The position numbers were made by a program, and so were the translations under genes. A stretch of 47,276 nt of DNA. It comes from Knoellia sinensis KCTC 19936 (lineage in GTDB: Bacteria; Actinomycetota; Actinomycetes; Actinomycetales; Dermatophilaceae). Positions within the stretch are counted from its first letter, which is position 1; every line of letters begins with the position of its first letter. The notes beneath the pieces are model-generated. The model saw nothing but the letters and a program-made list of their open reading frames with translations, ran no database searches and was not told where the DNA came from. Positions 1 through 8,710 of this stretch are shown here, in pieces. The stretch spans positions 1 to 47,276 of the forward strand of contig NZ_AVPJ01000021.1 in assembly GCF_000768705.1 (NCBI RefSeq). The letters run 5' to 3'.

Positions 1-10
1 CAGGAGAGCC

Positions 11-30
11 CGAATTCCTCGGTTGGGCAC
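11..30. repeat. Right part of a palindromic intergenic element (cut by window edge)
   Basis: The bases CGAATTCCTCG (11-21) followed by GTTGGGCAC match the loop end and right arm layout of the complete hairpin at 34035-34071 (loop ending CGAATTCCTCG, arm GTTCGGGAC). The matching left arm GTGCCCAAC would lie before base 1, so this assignment is an inference. It lies just past the stop codon of the minus-strand siderophore-interacting protein gene, where a terminator would be expected. Confidence 0.35.
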
Positions 31-53
31 AGACCCGCCCGTGTGCCGTCCGC

Positions 54-854
54 TCAGCTCGCGCTCTCGGCTGCGGCGAGCTCGGCCTTCCAGTCACGGA
101 AGCCCTCCTCGGTGCGGCCCTGGCGCCAGTAGCCCGAGATCGAGACCTGCTCCTTGGCCAGGCCTCGCTCACGAAGCAGGTGGGGACGGATGCCCTTCAT
201 CACCGCGCCACCCTCACCGTGGACGAAGGCGTGGACCCTGCCCGCCGGCCATTCGAGTGAGCGCACGGCCTCGACGAGGTCGCCACCGGCGTTGCGGTGA
301 ACGGCGATCAGCTGTGCCCCCGTCGGCAGCGGGAGCTCGGGCTCATGGCCGGGTCCGTCGATGAGGACGACGACCTTGACGATGGCATCCGGCTCCTGGC
401 TGGTGAGGTGGGCGAGGGCTGCGGTGATCGCCGGCACCGCCGACTCGTCACCGACGAGGAGGTGCCAGTCGGCGGTGAGGTCCGGCGCGTAGCCGCCGCC
501 GGGACCGTTGGCGATCAGCGTGTCACCGGGCTGGGCGGCCGCGGCCCAGGGACCGGCCACGCCCTCGTCGCCGTGAATGACGAAGTCGATGGCGACCGTT
601 CCGGCCGCGACGTCCGGGAAGAGCGCTGTGTAGGTACGCACGACGGGCATGTCCTCGGGCGGGATCGTTCCGCGCAGGGCTCGCATGTCGAGGGGCTGCG
701 GGTAGTCGACACCCGGCTTGGGGAAGACCAGCTTGACGTAGCGGTCGGTCTGGTCGCTGCCCTCGAAGGCCGTCAGGTCGTCACTGTGGAACCACACGCG
801 CTGGAGGCTCGGGGTCAACTGCTCGGTTCGGGTGACGGTCAGGTGCGTCGACAA
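54..854 (-). CDS. Siderophore-interacting protein, FAD/NAD(P)H ferric-siderophore reductase family
   Basis: A 266-residue protein of usual length for the ViuB/SIP family. These cytoplasmic flavoproteins reduce ferric siderophores with NAD(P)H to release iron. The N-terminal half is the FAD-binding barrel, with VRTYTALFP near residues 92-100 as the flavin-binding R-x-Y-T/S segment. The C-terminal half is the NAD-binding lobe, with LLVGDESAVPAI near 130 and the typical ending ISGYWRQGRTEEGFRDWK. The start is TTG at 854, chosen because AGGAG lies 7 nt upstream and MSTHLTVTRTE fits the family N-terminus. It is divergent from the ArsR gene, with no siderophore transport gene beside it in the window. 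Family assignment is firm; the substrate is unknown. Confidence 0.9.
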   Translation of the reverse strand: MSTHLTVTRTEQLTPSLQRVWFHSDDLTAFEGSDQTDRYVKLVFPKPGVDYPQPLDMRALRGTIPPEDMPVVRTYTALFPDVAAGTVAIDFVIHGDEGVAGPWAAAAQPGDTLIANGPGGGYAPDLTADWHLLVGDESAVPAITAALAHLTSQEPDAIVKVVVLIDGPGHEPELPLPTGAQLIAVHRNAGGDLVEAVRSLEWPAGRVHAFVHGEGGAVMKGIRPHLLRERGLAKEQVSISGYWRQGRTEEGFRDWKAELAAAESAS

Positions 855-985
855 CGTGGGGCTCCTCGGGGTGGGATTCTCTGCCGCCGCAACGCCTCAC
901 GTGGGATCCGCTATTCCCTTGGGGTCGGCAGTGGTTCCGGGTGAGCCCACCACATTGGCGACTTGCACGGTCCGCACTCGCGCCC

Positions 986-991
986 TACGAT
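986..991 (+). promoter_or_regulatory. -10 box of leaderless arsR-type transcript
   Basis: TACGAT ends 7 nt before the ATG at 999, so transcription should start at or next to the start codon. No ribosome binding site is visible. The last base of the box is also the first base of the operator-like palindrome at 991-1006. Confidence 0.5.
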
Positions 992-1006
992 AAACCACAT
1001 GGTTTA
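991..1006. promoter_or_regulatory. Probable ArsR operator overlapping the start codon
   Basis: TAAACCACATGGTTTA is a perfect 7-bp inverted repeat (TAAACCA/TGGTTTA) around a 2-nt centre, and it contains the ATG of the regulator gene. A dimeric ArsR protein bound here would cover the predicted transcription start, so autorepression is likely. The palindrome is seen directly; its binding partner is inferred. Confidence 0.6.
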
Positions 1007-1379
1007 TTCTCTCGTGCAGCGACGCCTCGACGAGGACGAGCTCGACGCCGTCTTCGCCGCGCTGGCGCACCAAGGTCGCCGAGCGGCATTACGGCACATC
1101 GCCGACGGCGACCGCGGCAGTCTGGCCATGAACCAGCTTGCCGAAGCAACAGGGATGTCGCCGCAGGCGCTGCAGAAGCACCTGGTGTCGCTCGAGCGCG
1201 CTGGGCTCATCGAGCGCAGCCGAGAAGGGCGAGTGACCCATGCAGTCGCCCAGCCCGAGGTGCTCGCAGCGGCGGGCGACTGGATCGCGGACATGAGTGC
1301 GTACTGGAACAACCAGTTGGACTCACTGTCCGACTACATCGCAACGCTCGGCCGCCGCGCCGAAGACAAGGAGTCCTGA
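999..1379 (+). CDS. ArsR-family winged-helix transcriptional regulator
   Basis: A 126-residue regulator. It has a winged helix at residues ~15-85 with a clear helix-turn-helix around LAEATGMSPQALQKHLVSL and the wing ERAGLIERSREGR, typical of ArsR proteins paired with SRPBCC genes. It lacks the CxC metal site of ArsR/SmtB sensors, so it probably does not sense metal. An in-frame TTG at 963 would add 12 residues, but the ATG at 999 is preferred because of the -10 box 7 nt upstream and the palindrome across the start codon. The SRPBCC gene begins 1 nt after its stop, so the two are co-transcribed. The signal sensed is unknown. Confidence 0.9.
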   Translation: MVYSLVQRRLDEDELDAVFAALAHQGRRAALRHIADGDRGSLAMNQLAEATGMSPQALQKHLVSLERAGLIERSREGRVTHAVAQPEVLAAAGDWIADMSAYWNNQLDSLSDYIATLGRRAEDKES

Positions 1380-1380
1380 C

Positions 1381-1806
1381 GTGTTCACCGCAGAGGTTGA
1401 CCGAACGTTCGACATCGACATCGACACGATGTGGACGCTCTGGACCGAGGCCGAGCACCTCGGCGCATGGCACCGCCCGTCAGCGGCGTTCGGACCGACC
1501 TACGCGACCGTCGACCTGCGTCCGGGCGGCAGCTACCGCATGGAGATGCTCGACCCAGCCGGCGAGCTGCACGCGACCTCGGGCACCTATGTCGAGCTCG
1601 ACCGCCCACACCGGCTGTCCTTCACCTGGCGCTGGGACGGCAGCGACCACGACACCCTCGTCGACGTGCGGCTGAGTGAAGACGGCGGACGGACGAGGGT
1701 CGCGATCACCCACACCAAGCTCGTCAGCCAGGCCGAGGCCGATCGGCACGCCGAGGGGTGGATCGGCTGCATGTCCACGCTGGCCGCGACCTACTCCACG
1801 GCCTGA
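1381..1806 (+). CDS. SRPBCC (AHSA1-like) domain protein
   Basis: A 141-residue single-domain START/Bet v 1-like protein. It opens with FTAEVDRTFDIDIDTMWTLWTE, the first strand and helix of the AHSA1 fold, and has the typical G-x-Y-R-M segment (GGSYRMEM) and a C-terminal helix (AEADRHAEGWIGCMSTLA). The start is GTG at 1381, one base after the ArsR stop, so translation is probably coupled. ArsR-SRPBCC pairs are very common in actinobacteria. The SRPBCC partner probably binds a small hydrophobic ligand, but none is established and none can be read from this sequence. Confidence 0.88.
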   Translation: MFTAEVDRTFDIDIDTMWTLWTEAEHLGAWHRPSAAFGPTYATVDLRPGGSYRMEMLDPAGELHATSGTYVELDRPHRLSFTWRWDGSDHDTLVDVRLSEDGGRTRVAITHTKLVSQAEADRHAEGWIGCMSTLAATYSTA

Positions 1807-1878
1807 CCCTCCCCCGCCACGACCAGACCAGTCACATCCACAGCGGCACACGCCGCGACTACCGAGAAAGACACAGCC

Positions 1879-2100
1879 ATGACCACCACCAGCACATCCA
1901 CCCCCACCGAGTTCGACGGCAAGTGCGCCTTCGCCATCAGTGTCGGCGCCGTCGACAGCGCGCCGGAGCACAAGCCAACCCACACCCTCACCCGCGACGG
2001 CCGCACCTATGGCTTCCTCGGGCCGGTGCCGAAGCTGCTCTTCCGGATCATCCCGGGCAGCGCCGCTCGGGCTCACCGCCGCTGGGACCTCACGCGCTGA
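1879..2100 (+). CDS. Small conserved hypothetical protein
   Basis: A 73-residue soluble protein. The first ten residues are Thr/Ser/Pro rich, followed by FDGKCAFAISVGA, a charged middle with HTLTRDGRTYGFLGPVPK, and a basic end. The compact beta pattern and single early Cys recall YHS-like mini domains, but the second metal-binding Cys is missing, so I do not assign it. It lies 72 nt after the SRPBCC gene, on the same strand, and ends before the strong hairpin at 2144-2187, so it is likely the last gene of that operon. There is only a weak ribosome binding site (GAGAAAG). Confidence 0.6.
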   Translation: MTTTSTSTPTEFDGKCAFAISVGAVDSAPEHKPTHTLTRDGRTYGFLGPVPKLLFRIIPGSAARAHRRWDLTR

Positions 2101-2143
2101 CACGCGGCGCGGCGTGTGACACAACCGCACCTCCAAGACCGAC

Positions 2144-2187
2144 GCGTATGCCGTGTGGTCCCGCATCCGGGACCACACGGCATACGC
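2144..2187. terminator. Perfect 20-bp hairpin with CATC loop, built from inverted GTATGCCG copies
   Basis: The arms 2144-2163 and 2168-2187 are perfectly complementary around a CATC tetraloop. Each arm contains one GTATGCCG octamer in opposite orientation. There is no T tract, as is usual for actinobacterial factor-independent terminators. It follows the ArsR/SRPBCC/hypothetical unit and is probably its terminator. The same layout, GTATGCCG facing its reverse complement, recurs after sdhB. Confidence 0.7.
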
Positions 2188-2305
2188 GCCTCGCTTCCGC
2201 CATCGGCACGATGCTTCTCGCCATGATGGTGTCGATTCCACCTGCGGTCGTTCGTCACTGAGGTGAGGGGCGGGCGCACGGTCCGTCGCGACGACAGGAG
2301 CAGCC

Positions 2306-2659
2306 ATGGCGCAGTACCTCATCTACTTCAACCAGCAGTGGGTGGGTGACCACCCCGAGGAGTGGTTCGTGTCGCGGGTCGAACCATCGATGGCCGTCAT
2401 TGAGGAGATGAAGGAGGCCGGGGTCTACGTCTTTGCCGGTGGGCTCGAGGAGCACGGGCCCGTGCATGCGGCTGACGCGACGAGCGGCACGATCACCATC
2501 ACCGACGGACCCTTCGCCGAGACGACCGAGGTCCTGGGTGGCTTCACCGTGATCGACGTGCCTGACATCGAGACCGCGAAGTACTGGGCCGGCAGGGTGG
2601 CCGAAGGGTGCGGCTGGCCCCAGGAACTCCGCCGCATCGGAGCGGTGCCGCAGACCTAG
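2306..2659 (+). CDS. YCII/DGPF-domain protein
   Basis: A 117-residue protein of the YCII-related (DGPF) family, a ferredoxin-like alpha/beta fold. The family motif is visible as TDGPFAETTEVLGGF near residues 70-84, and the opening MAQYLIYFNQQW matches the first strand. Members are often found near ECF sigma factors or as possible small-molecule enzymes, but no reaction is established. ATG at 2306 has AGGAG 5-9 nt upstream. It stands alone on the plus strand after the 2144 hairpin. A further hairpin at 2687-2730 follows it. Confidence 0.85.
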   Translation: MAQYLIYFNQQWVGDHPEEWFVSRVEPSMAVIEEMKEAGVYVFAGGLEEHGPVHAADATSGTITITDGPFAETTEVLGGFTVIDVPDIETAKYWAGRVAEGCGWPQELRRIGAVPQT

Positions 2660-2686
2660 GCCGCAGGTCGACCACGCGGTCGCACC

Positions 2687-2730
2687 ATGTCCAGTTGAAC
2701 GCGCGCTCTAGCCCGCGTCCAACTGGACAT
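2687..2730. repeat. Intergenic hairpin with TGAACG..CG.TCTAG centre
   Basis: The 11-bp perfect arms ATGTCCAGTTG and CAACTGGACAT enclose a 22-nt loop. Where arm meets loop the sequence reads TGAACGCGCGCTCTAG, matching the centre of the tandem palindromes at 33504-33519 (TGAACGGTCGTTCTAG), although the stems differ completely. It lies 27 nt after the DGPF gene and before the tail of a pseudogene on the other strand, so it may be a bidirectional terminator. Confidence 0.6.
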
Positions 2731-2878
2731 TGGAACCGCCCATCGCCGCAATCCACCTGGGCCGGACGGTGCAGAGCGTCAACATGCGACGGTGGCGCTT
2801 GGCGAAGGCCCAGCCCCCAAGGGCATCGACACCAAGGCCGACTGGGCCGCCGTCACCAGGCTGACTCCGCCGACGCAC

Positions 2879-3073
2879 TCAATGCTCTTGTTGCTCGGAT
2901 TTCCCGGTCGTGTCGAGCAGGCGCAGGAACTCCATGGGGATGGGGAAGGCGATCGTCGAGTTCTTCTCGGCCCCCAGCTCGAGCAACGTTCCAACACGCG
3001 CAACGGAAGTACTGCCGGGTGCTGTTCGAGGACGAGGGCGGCCTCGCCGAGGTTTGCGGCGGCTTCCAGGGTC
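2879..3073 (-). pseudogene. C-terminal remnant of a Band-7/SPFH membrane protease-associated protein
   Basis: Reading the minus strand gives EAAANLGEAALVLEQHP then LPLRVLE in one frame, then TLLELGAEKNSTIAFP and IPMEFLRLLDTTGK in the next frame, to a stop at 2881-2879. Joined, this is the recognisable C-terminus of SPFH/Band-7 (paraslipin-type) proteins, with the AEKNSTI signature. One base is missing around position 2987, and nothing upstream of about 3073 resembles the rest of the family. It is therefore a frameshifted, truncated relic of about 65 codons. Upstream it is bounded by a decayed hairpin containing GTATGCCG. The rest of the 2731-3222 gap shows no convincing gene. Confidence 0.75.
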
Positions 3074-3074
3074 G

Positions 3075-3114
3075 GTATACGGCGCGGACCCCATTCCGGG
3101 GCCACACGGCATAC
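3075..3114. repeat. Decayed copy of the GTATGCCG hairpin
   Basis: The right half, GGGGCCACACGGCATAC, closely matches the right arm of the 2144-2187 hairpin (GGGACCACACGGCATAC). The left half (from GTATAC at 3075) pairs only partly. It sits between the Band-7 relic and the DUF4126 gene and looks like the same element after mutation. Confidence 0.5.
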
Positions 3115-3209
3115 GGGCATTTCGGCCAGGGCACGCGCCGAAGGGAATGTCTGAGCCCTGTTTCGAGTAGACATGTCCTGAGACGGCGCGATGGGTGCGC
3201 CGCCGGACC

Positions 3210-3215
3210 AGGAGG
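3210..3215 (+). promoter_or_regulatory. Strong ribosome binding site fixing the GTG start at 3223
   Basis: AGGAGG lies 7 nt before GTG 3223. The frame is open much further upstream, so this site decides the start of the DUF4126 gene. Confidence 0.75.
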
Positions 3216-3222
3216 TCGACTC

Positions 3223-3840
3223 GTGATCGCCGCACTCACCGGTATGGGGCTGTCCGCCGCCGCGGGCCTCAATGCCTACATCCCGTTCATGATCGTTGCG
3301 CTCATCGCACGGTTCACCGACATCATCACGCTGCCCGAGACGTTCTCGTGGATCGAGTCGCCGTGGGCGATCGGCGTCGGCGCGATCCTGCTGCTCACCG
3401 AGGTCGTCCTCGACAAGATCCCCGCGGTCGACACGGTCAACGACGCGATCCAGACGTTCATCCGGCCGAGCATGGGGGGCCTGATCTTCGCGGCGACGAC
3501 CGCCGCCGAGGACCTCGACAAGTCGACGTGGATGGCCGAGAACCCGTGGATCGGTGTCGTGCTCGGCATCGTCGTCTCCGGCCTGGTCCACTCCGGCAAG
3601 ATGGCCGCCCGCCCGGCGATCAATGCCGGCACGCTCGGCGCCGGCGCACCGGTCGTGTCGACCGCCGAGGACGGCGCCTCCGTGGGTCTGTCGCTCGTCG
3701 CGATCTTCATCCCCATCCTCGTCATCGTCGCCCTGATCGCGCTGGCGTGGCTGCTCGTCTGGATGTGGCTCAAGGTCCGCAAGTGGCGCAAACGGCGAGA
3801 AGCGCGCATCGGTCCCGACACGGCATACCCGCGCGTCTGA
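3223..3840 (+). CDS. DUF4126-family membrane protein
   Basis: A 205-residue integral membrane protein. It matches DUF4126 from its first residues, with GMGLSAAAGLNAYIPFM, ARFTDIITLP, the helix-capping DKIPAVDTVNDAIQTFIRP, and GGLIF. There are about four hydrophobic segments: near residues 10-28, 48-65, 105-122, and a long one near 150-175 followed by a very basic tail (KVRKWRKRREAR). Members are widespread in actinobacteria and have no established function. The GTG start follows AGGAGG. The gene ends 48 nt before the next plus-strand membrane protein gene, which appears to have its own promoter. Confidence 0.85.
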   Translation: MIAALTGMGLSAAAGLNAYIPFMIVALIARFTDIITLPETFSWIESPWAIGVGAILLLTEVVLDKIPAVDTVNDAIQTFIRPSMGGLIFAATTAAEDLDKSTWMAENPWIGVVLGIVVSGLVHSGKMAARPAINAGTLGAGAPVVSTAEDGASVGLSLVAIFIPILVIVALIALAWLLVWMWLKVRKWRKRREARIGPDTAYPRV

Positions 3841-3875
3841 ACACCCGCTCCCAGCGCACGTCCACGTTCGCTGCA

Positions 3876-3881
3876 TAGGCT
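3876..3881 (+). promoter_or_regulatory. -10 box of leaderless CPBP gene transcript
   Basis: TAGGCT ends 7 nt before ATG 3889 and no ribosome binding site is present, which suggests a leaderless mRNA. Confidence 0.5.
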
Positions 3882-3888
3882 CCCCCGC

Positions 3889-4662
3889 ATGGAGGCACCC
3901 GTCGAGCAGCGCGCCCTGACCCGTCGCGACCTGCTGTGGGAGACGGCTCTGGTCCTCGGCGTCTCGCTCGGTGCCTCGGCGATCTGGAGCGCGCTGTCGC
4001 TCGTCCGCAAGCTCACCGCCGGGCAGCCGCTGGGATCCCAGACCACGGCGATGAACTCGTCGGTGACGCCGGACCGGCCGTGGCTCGACCTGACCTATCA
4101 GCTCGTCGGCATCGGATTGGCCCTCGTGCCAGTCGTTCTGGCGCTCCACCTGTTGTCACGCGGGGATGCTCGCGCTCGCTTCGCGATCGGCTGGGACTGG
4201 ACGCAGCCGGCGCGAGACCTCGTGCGCGGCCTCGGTCTCGCGGCTCTCGTCGGCATCCCCGGTCTGGGCCTGTATGCCGTCGCGCGGGCTCTCGATCTCA
4301 ACACCACCATCGCCGCGGCGAACCTTGGTGAAACCTGGTGGGCGGTGCCCGTGCTCGTGCTGGCTGCGACGCAGAACGCGGTGCTCGAAGAAGTCGTGAT
4401 GGTGGGCTACCTCTTCACGCGCTGGTCGAAGGCAGGGTGGTCGACGACGCGAATCATCGTGTCCTCAGCACTGATCCGGGGTTCGTATCACCTGTATCAG
4501 GGGTTTGGCGGCTTCGTCGGCAACGTCATCATGGGGTTGTTGTTCGGTTGGCTCTACACGAAGACCAAGCGCGTCGGGCCGCTCGTCGTGGCTCACACGG
4601 TGCTCGATGTCGTGGCGTTCGTCGGCTACGCGCTCCTCAAGGACCGCCTCACCTGGCTCTGA
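3889..4662 (+). CDS. CPBP-family intramembrane metalloprotease homologue
   Basis: A 257-residue polytopic membrane protein of the CPBP (CAAX protease and bacteriocin-processing) family. The conserved core is in the C-terminal third: a di-glutamate motif (VLEEVVMVGYLF, near residues 164-175), the second motif RGSYHLYQGFGG near 197-208, and the final HTVLD near 235. The usual EExxxR arginine is replaced by a hydrophobic residue, as in a common actinobacterial subgroup, so activity cannot be assumed. It probably has seven or eight helices. It converges on the minus-strand AbiEi-like gene, with the palindrome at 4676-4745 between them. Confidence 0.85.
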   Translation: MEAPVEQRALTRRDLLWETALVLGVSLGASAIWSALSLVRKLTAGQPLGSQTTAMNSSVTPDRPWLDLTYQLVGIGLALVPVVLALHLLSRGDARARFAIGWDWTQPARDLVRGLGLAALVGIPGLGLYAVARALDLNTTIAAANLGETWWAVPVLVLAATQNAVLEEVVMVGYLFTRWSKAGWSTTRIIVSSALIRGSYHLYQGFGGFVGNVIMGLLFGWLYTKTKRVGPLVVAHTVLDVVAFVGYALLKDRLTWL

Positions 4663-4675
4663 CCACTGCGGGACG

Positions 4676-4745
4676 GTCGGTCGGGGGTCGTGCGGTGAGT
4701 CGGGGGTCGTCAGAGCCCCGACCCATCACACTGGCCCCGACCGAC
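4676..4745. repeat. Nested GTCGGGG palindrome (copy 1 of 3)
   Basis: The outer arms GTCGGTCGGGG (4676-4686) and CCCCGACCGAC (4735-4745) are perfect. Inside them a second imperfect hairpin is built on GTCGGGG/CCCCGAC around a loop with TCGTCAGAG. It lies between convergent genes and encodes the last residues (GRRSGPV and stop) of the minus-strand gene. Relatives are at 5755-5820 and 10744-10805. A bidirectional terminator or REP-like element is likely. Confidence 0.65.
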
Positions 4746-5685
4746 GGCCCAGGTCGATCCAAGTTGAGTTCCGCTCCGGCACGATCCCCTTGTCGGCAAG
4801 GATCGCGAGCAACCGCTCGGGACGCTTGAGATCAGCCCACACCCAACGGGCCACCTCGGCGAGCCGGCGCAGCCGGTCCTCACGCTTCTTCTCCGCCCAC
4901 AACACCTTCCCGGCCTCCTCATGGCTGGCGCCGGGCGGGATGCGGTATTTGGTCTGCCCGTCGAACTCCCCCACCACGCCCTCCCACCAGAAGTCGGCAT
5001 CGCCCACGTGGCCGGCGTCGTCGGTGAACGTCATCTGGAGCCGTGGCTTCGGGATGCGATGGCGAAACATCAGCACGCGCGAGAAGCTCTCCCCCGGTGA
5101 CATGCTCAACCCGTCCGCCAACTCCACGACCGTGCGGGCGCGGGCACGTCCAGGCGCACCAGCGGGAACGAGTGCGAGCTCGGCGTTCAGCTCGACCGGG
5201 GTGCAGAGCACGTGCCGCAGGCAGTAGTCCGCGGCCGTGACCGCGTCCTCCAACGTGCCGTGCCGCGCGAGGTCGACGACGGTCCGCGCGGGAGTAGAGA
5301 CGCGCACGCCATTGACGACCAGGTATTCAGTCGGGCGGCCGAGGAGCGGTCGCAACACTGCCGACCCGCTCACACCGCGCCGGTTCACCAGGTGCCGCAC
5401 CACGGACGGCCACGCGGTGATGCGGGGCAGGCCGAGCACCGCCGCAGCCGAGTCGGCCACGAACACCAAGTGCTCACCCCGCCGGTGCGTCAGCGCGGTG
5501 GCGTGCACCAGCGCGGCGTGGCGATCCACGGGCAGCAGTTCGGTATGTGCGCTCGTCGGGACCCACACTCCGGTGCGCACCTGATGCCAGCCATCGCGTC
5601 CCGGGGTCGTCCCTTGTCTGACAAGGTCGCGGGTGCGGTGGAGCACGGCCGGGTCGAACGGTGGGTGGCGGGGAGGTCCGAGCAT
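4726..5685 (-). CDS. AbiEi-type N-terminal domain plus DUF559/Vsr-like nuclease-fold protein
   Basis: A 319-residue protein of a large actinobacterial family usually annotated as type IV antitoxin AbiEi-domain or DUF559 protein. The N-terminus (residues ~10-60, VLHRTRDLVRQG to VWVP) looks like the AbiEi winged helix. The C-terminus has a Vsr/PD-(D/E)XK-like core, with VGDADFWWEGVVGEFDGQTKY near 240-260 and EEAGKVLWAEKKREDRLRR, then a helix with RWVWADL. No AbiEii toxin partner is adjacent, so an antitoxin role is unproven. The start is ATG 5685; the upstream extension to 5805 runs through a palindromic repeat and is unlikely. The last codons lie inside another repeat. Confidence 0.75.
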   Translation of the reverse strand: MLGPPRHPPFDPAVLHRTRDLVRQGTTPGRDGWHQVRTGVWVPTSAHTELLPVDRHAALVHATALTHRRGEHLVFVADSAAAVLGLPRITAWPSVVRHLVNRRGVSGSAVLRPLLGRPTEYLVVNGVRVSTPARTVVDLARHGTLEDAVTAADYCLRHVLCTPVELNAELALVPAGAPGRARARTVVELADGLSMSPGESFSRVLMFRHRIPKPRLQMTFTDDAGHVGDADFWWEGVVGEFDGQTKYRIPPGASHEEAGKVLWAEKKREDRLRRLAEVARWVWADLKRPERLLAILADKGIVPERNSTWIDLGRRSGPV

Positions 5686-5754
5686 CACCCGAGAGTGGCA
5701 GGAACTGCCGATGTCGCCGCGGGGATATCCACAGGGCCACTGGCGGCCACCGTC

Positions 5755-5820
5755 GGTCGGGGGTCGTGTGGTGGGTCGGGCCTTGTAGAGACCCCGACTG
5801 ACCACAGAAGCCCCGACCGA
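5755..5820. repeat. Nested GTCGGGG palindrome (copy 2 of 3)
   Basis: The outer arms CGGTCGGGG (5755-5763) and CCCCGACCG (5812-5820) enclose a second hairpin on GTCGGG/CCCGAC with TTGTAGAG in its loop. Layout and sequence follow copy 1 at 4676-4745, including GTCGTG(C/T)GGTG(A/G)GTCGGG. It lies between sdhB and the AbiEi-like gene, both on the minus strand, upstream of the latter. Confidence 0.6.
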
Positions 5821-5846
5821 GGGGGCGGGCTACCCGGGAACGCGAG

Positions 5847-5880
5847 CGGGCGGCATACCGAAAAGTCGGTATGCCGCCCG
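5847..5880 (-). terminator. sdhCAB operon terminator made of inverted GTATGCCG copies
   Basis: A perfect 15-bp stem (5847-5861 with 5866-5880) with an AAAG loop, 17 nt after the sdhB stop on the minus strand. Both arms carry the octamer (CGGCATAC at 5851, GTATGCCG at 5869). Position and stability support a terminator. Confidence 0.75.
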
Positions 5881-5897
5881 GAAGCAGAGGTGCTGGG

Positions 5898-6646
5898 TCA
5901 GCGACCGTTCTTCATGGCCGTGCGCAGGTCCTTGTTGAGCTGGCTGATGACGTCCTGCGGGATGCCCTTGGGGCATGCCGTCGAGCACTCACCAATGTTG
6001 GTGCAGCCACCGAAGCCCTCGTGGTCGTGCTGGTTGACCATCGACACGACGCGGGCGTCGCGCTCCGGCTGGCCCTGGGGCAGCTCACCGAGGTGGGTGA
6101 TCTTGGCACCCATGAACAGCATGCCGCTGGCGTTGGGGCAGGCCGCGACGCACGCCCCACAGCCGATGCACTCGGCAGCCATGAACGCGCGGTCGGCCTT
6201 GTCCTTGGGGACGGGCGCGGCGTGGGCGTCGGGGGCCGCACCGGTGTTGGCGGAGATGAAGCCACCGGACTGGATGATGCGGTCGAACGCGCCACGGTCG
6301 ACGACGAGGTCGCGCACGATCGGGAACGCCTCGGCACGCCACGGCTCGACGGTGATCGTCTCGCCGTCCTTGAACGAGCGCATGTGCAGCTGGCACGTCG
6401 TCGTCTTCTCGGGACCGTGGGCGTGGCCGGAGATCATCAGGCCACACATGCCGCAGATGCCCTCGCGACAGTCGCTGTCGAAGGCGATCGGCTCCTCGCC
6501 CTTGGCGTTGAGCTCCTCGTTGAGGACGTCGAGCATCTCGAGGAAGGACATGTCGGGGCTGATGTCCGTCACCCGGTAGGTGACCAGCTGGCCCTTGTCC
6601 TGGGGTCCGGCCTGACGCCAGATCTTCAGGGTCAGATTCATGTTGC

Positions 6647-6650
<4 letters not shown>
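5898..6650 (-). CDS. sdhB: Succinate dehydrogenase iron-sulfur subunit
   Basis: A 250-residue electron-transfer subunit of complex II, carrying electrons from FAD in SdhA to menaquinone at SdhC. The plant-type ferredoxin domain holds the [2Fe-2S] ligands in [10 protein letters not shown] near residues 60-70 and a later Cys near CQLHM. The C-terminal domain holds the other clusters in [12 protein letters not shown] (near 162) and [14 protein letters not shown] (near 214). The start is GTG 6650, which overlaps the sdhA stop (GTGA) and has GGAG 6 nt upstream. An ATG at 6641 is a weaker alternative. It is the last gene of sdhC-sdhA-sdhB and is followed by the 5847-5880 hairpin. Confidence 0.97.
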
Positions 6651-8695
<2,045 letters not shown>

Positions 8696-8710
8696 GAGTC
8701 AGCGGCACTT

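Noticed and set aside
2608-3222. Long N-terminal extension of the DUF4126 protein
   Set aside because: The frame is open from 2608, but it runs through a hairpin and a pseudogene in antisense, and AGGAGG fixes the start at 3223.
5686-5805. Forty extra residues at the start of the AbiEi-like protein
   Set aside because: They would be encoded by the GTCGGGG palindrome and do not look like the family N-terminus; ATG 5685 fits better.
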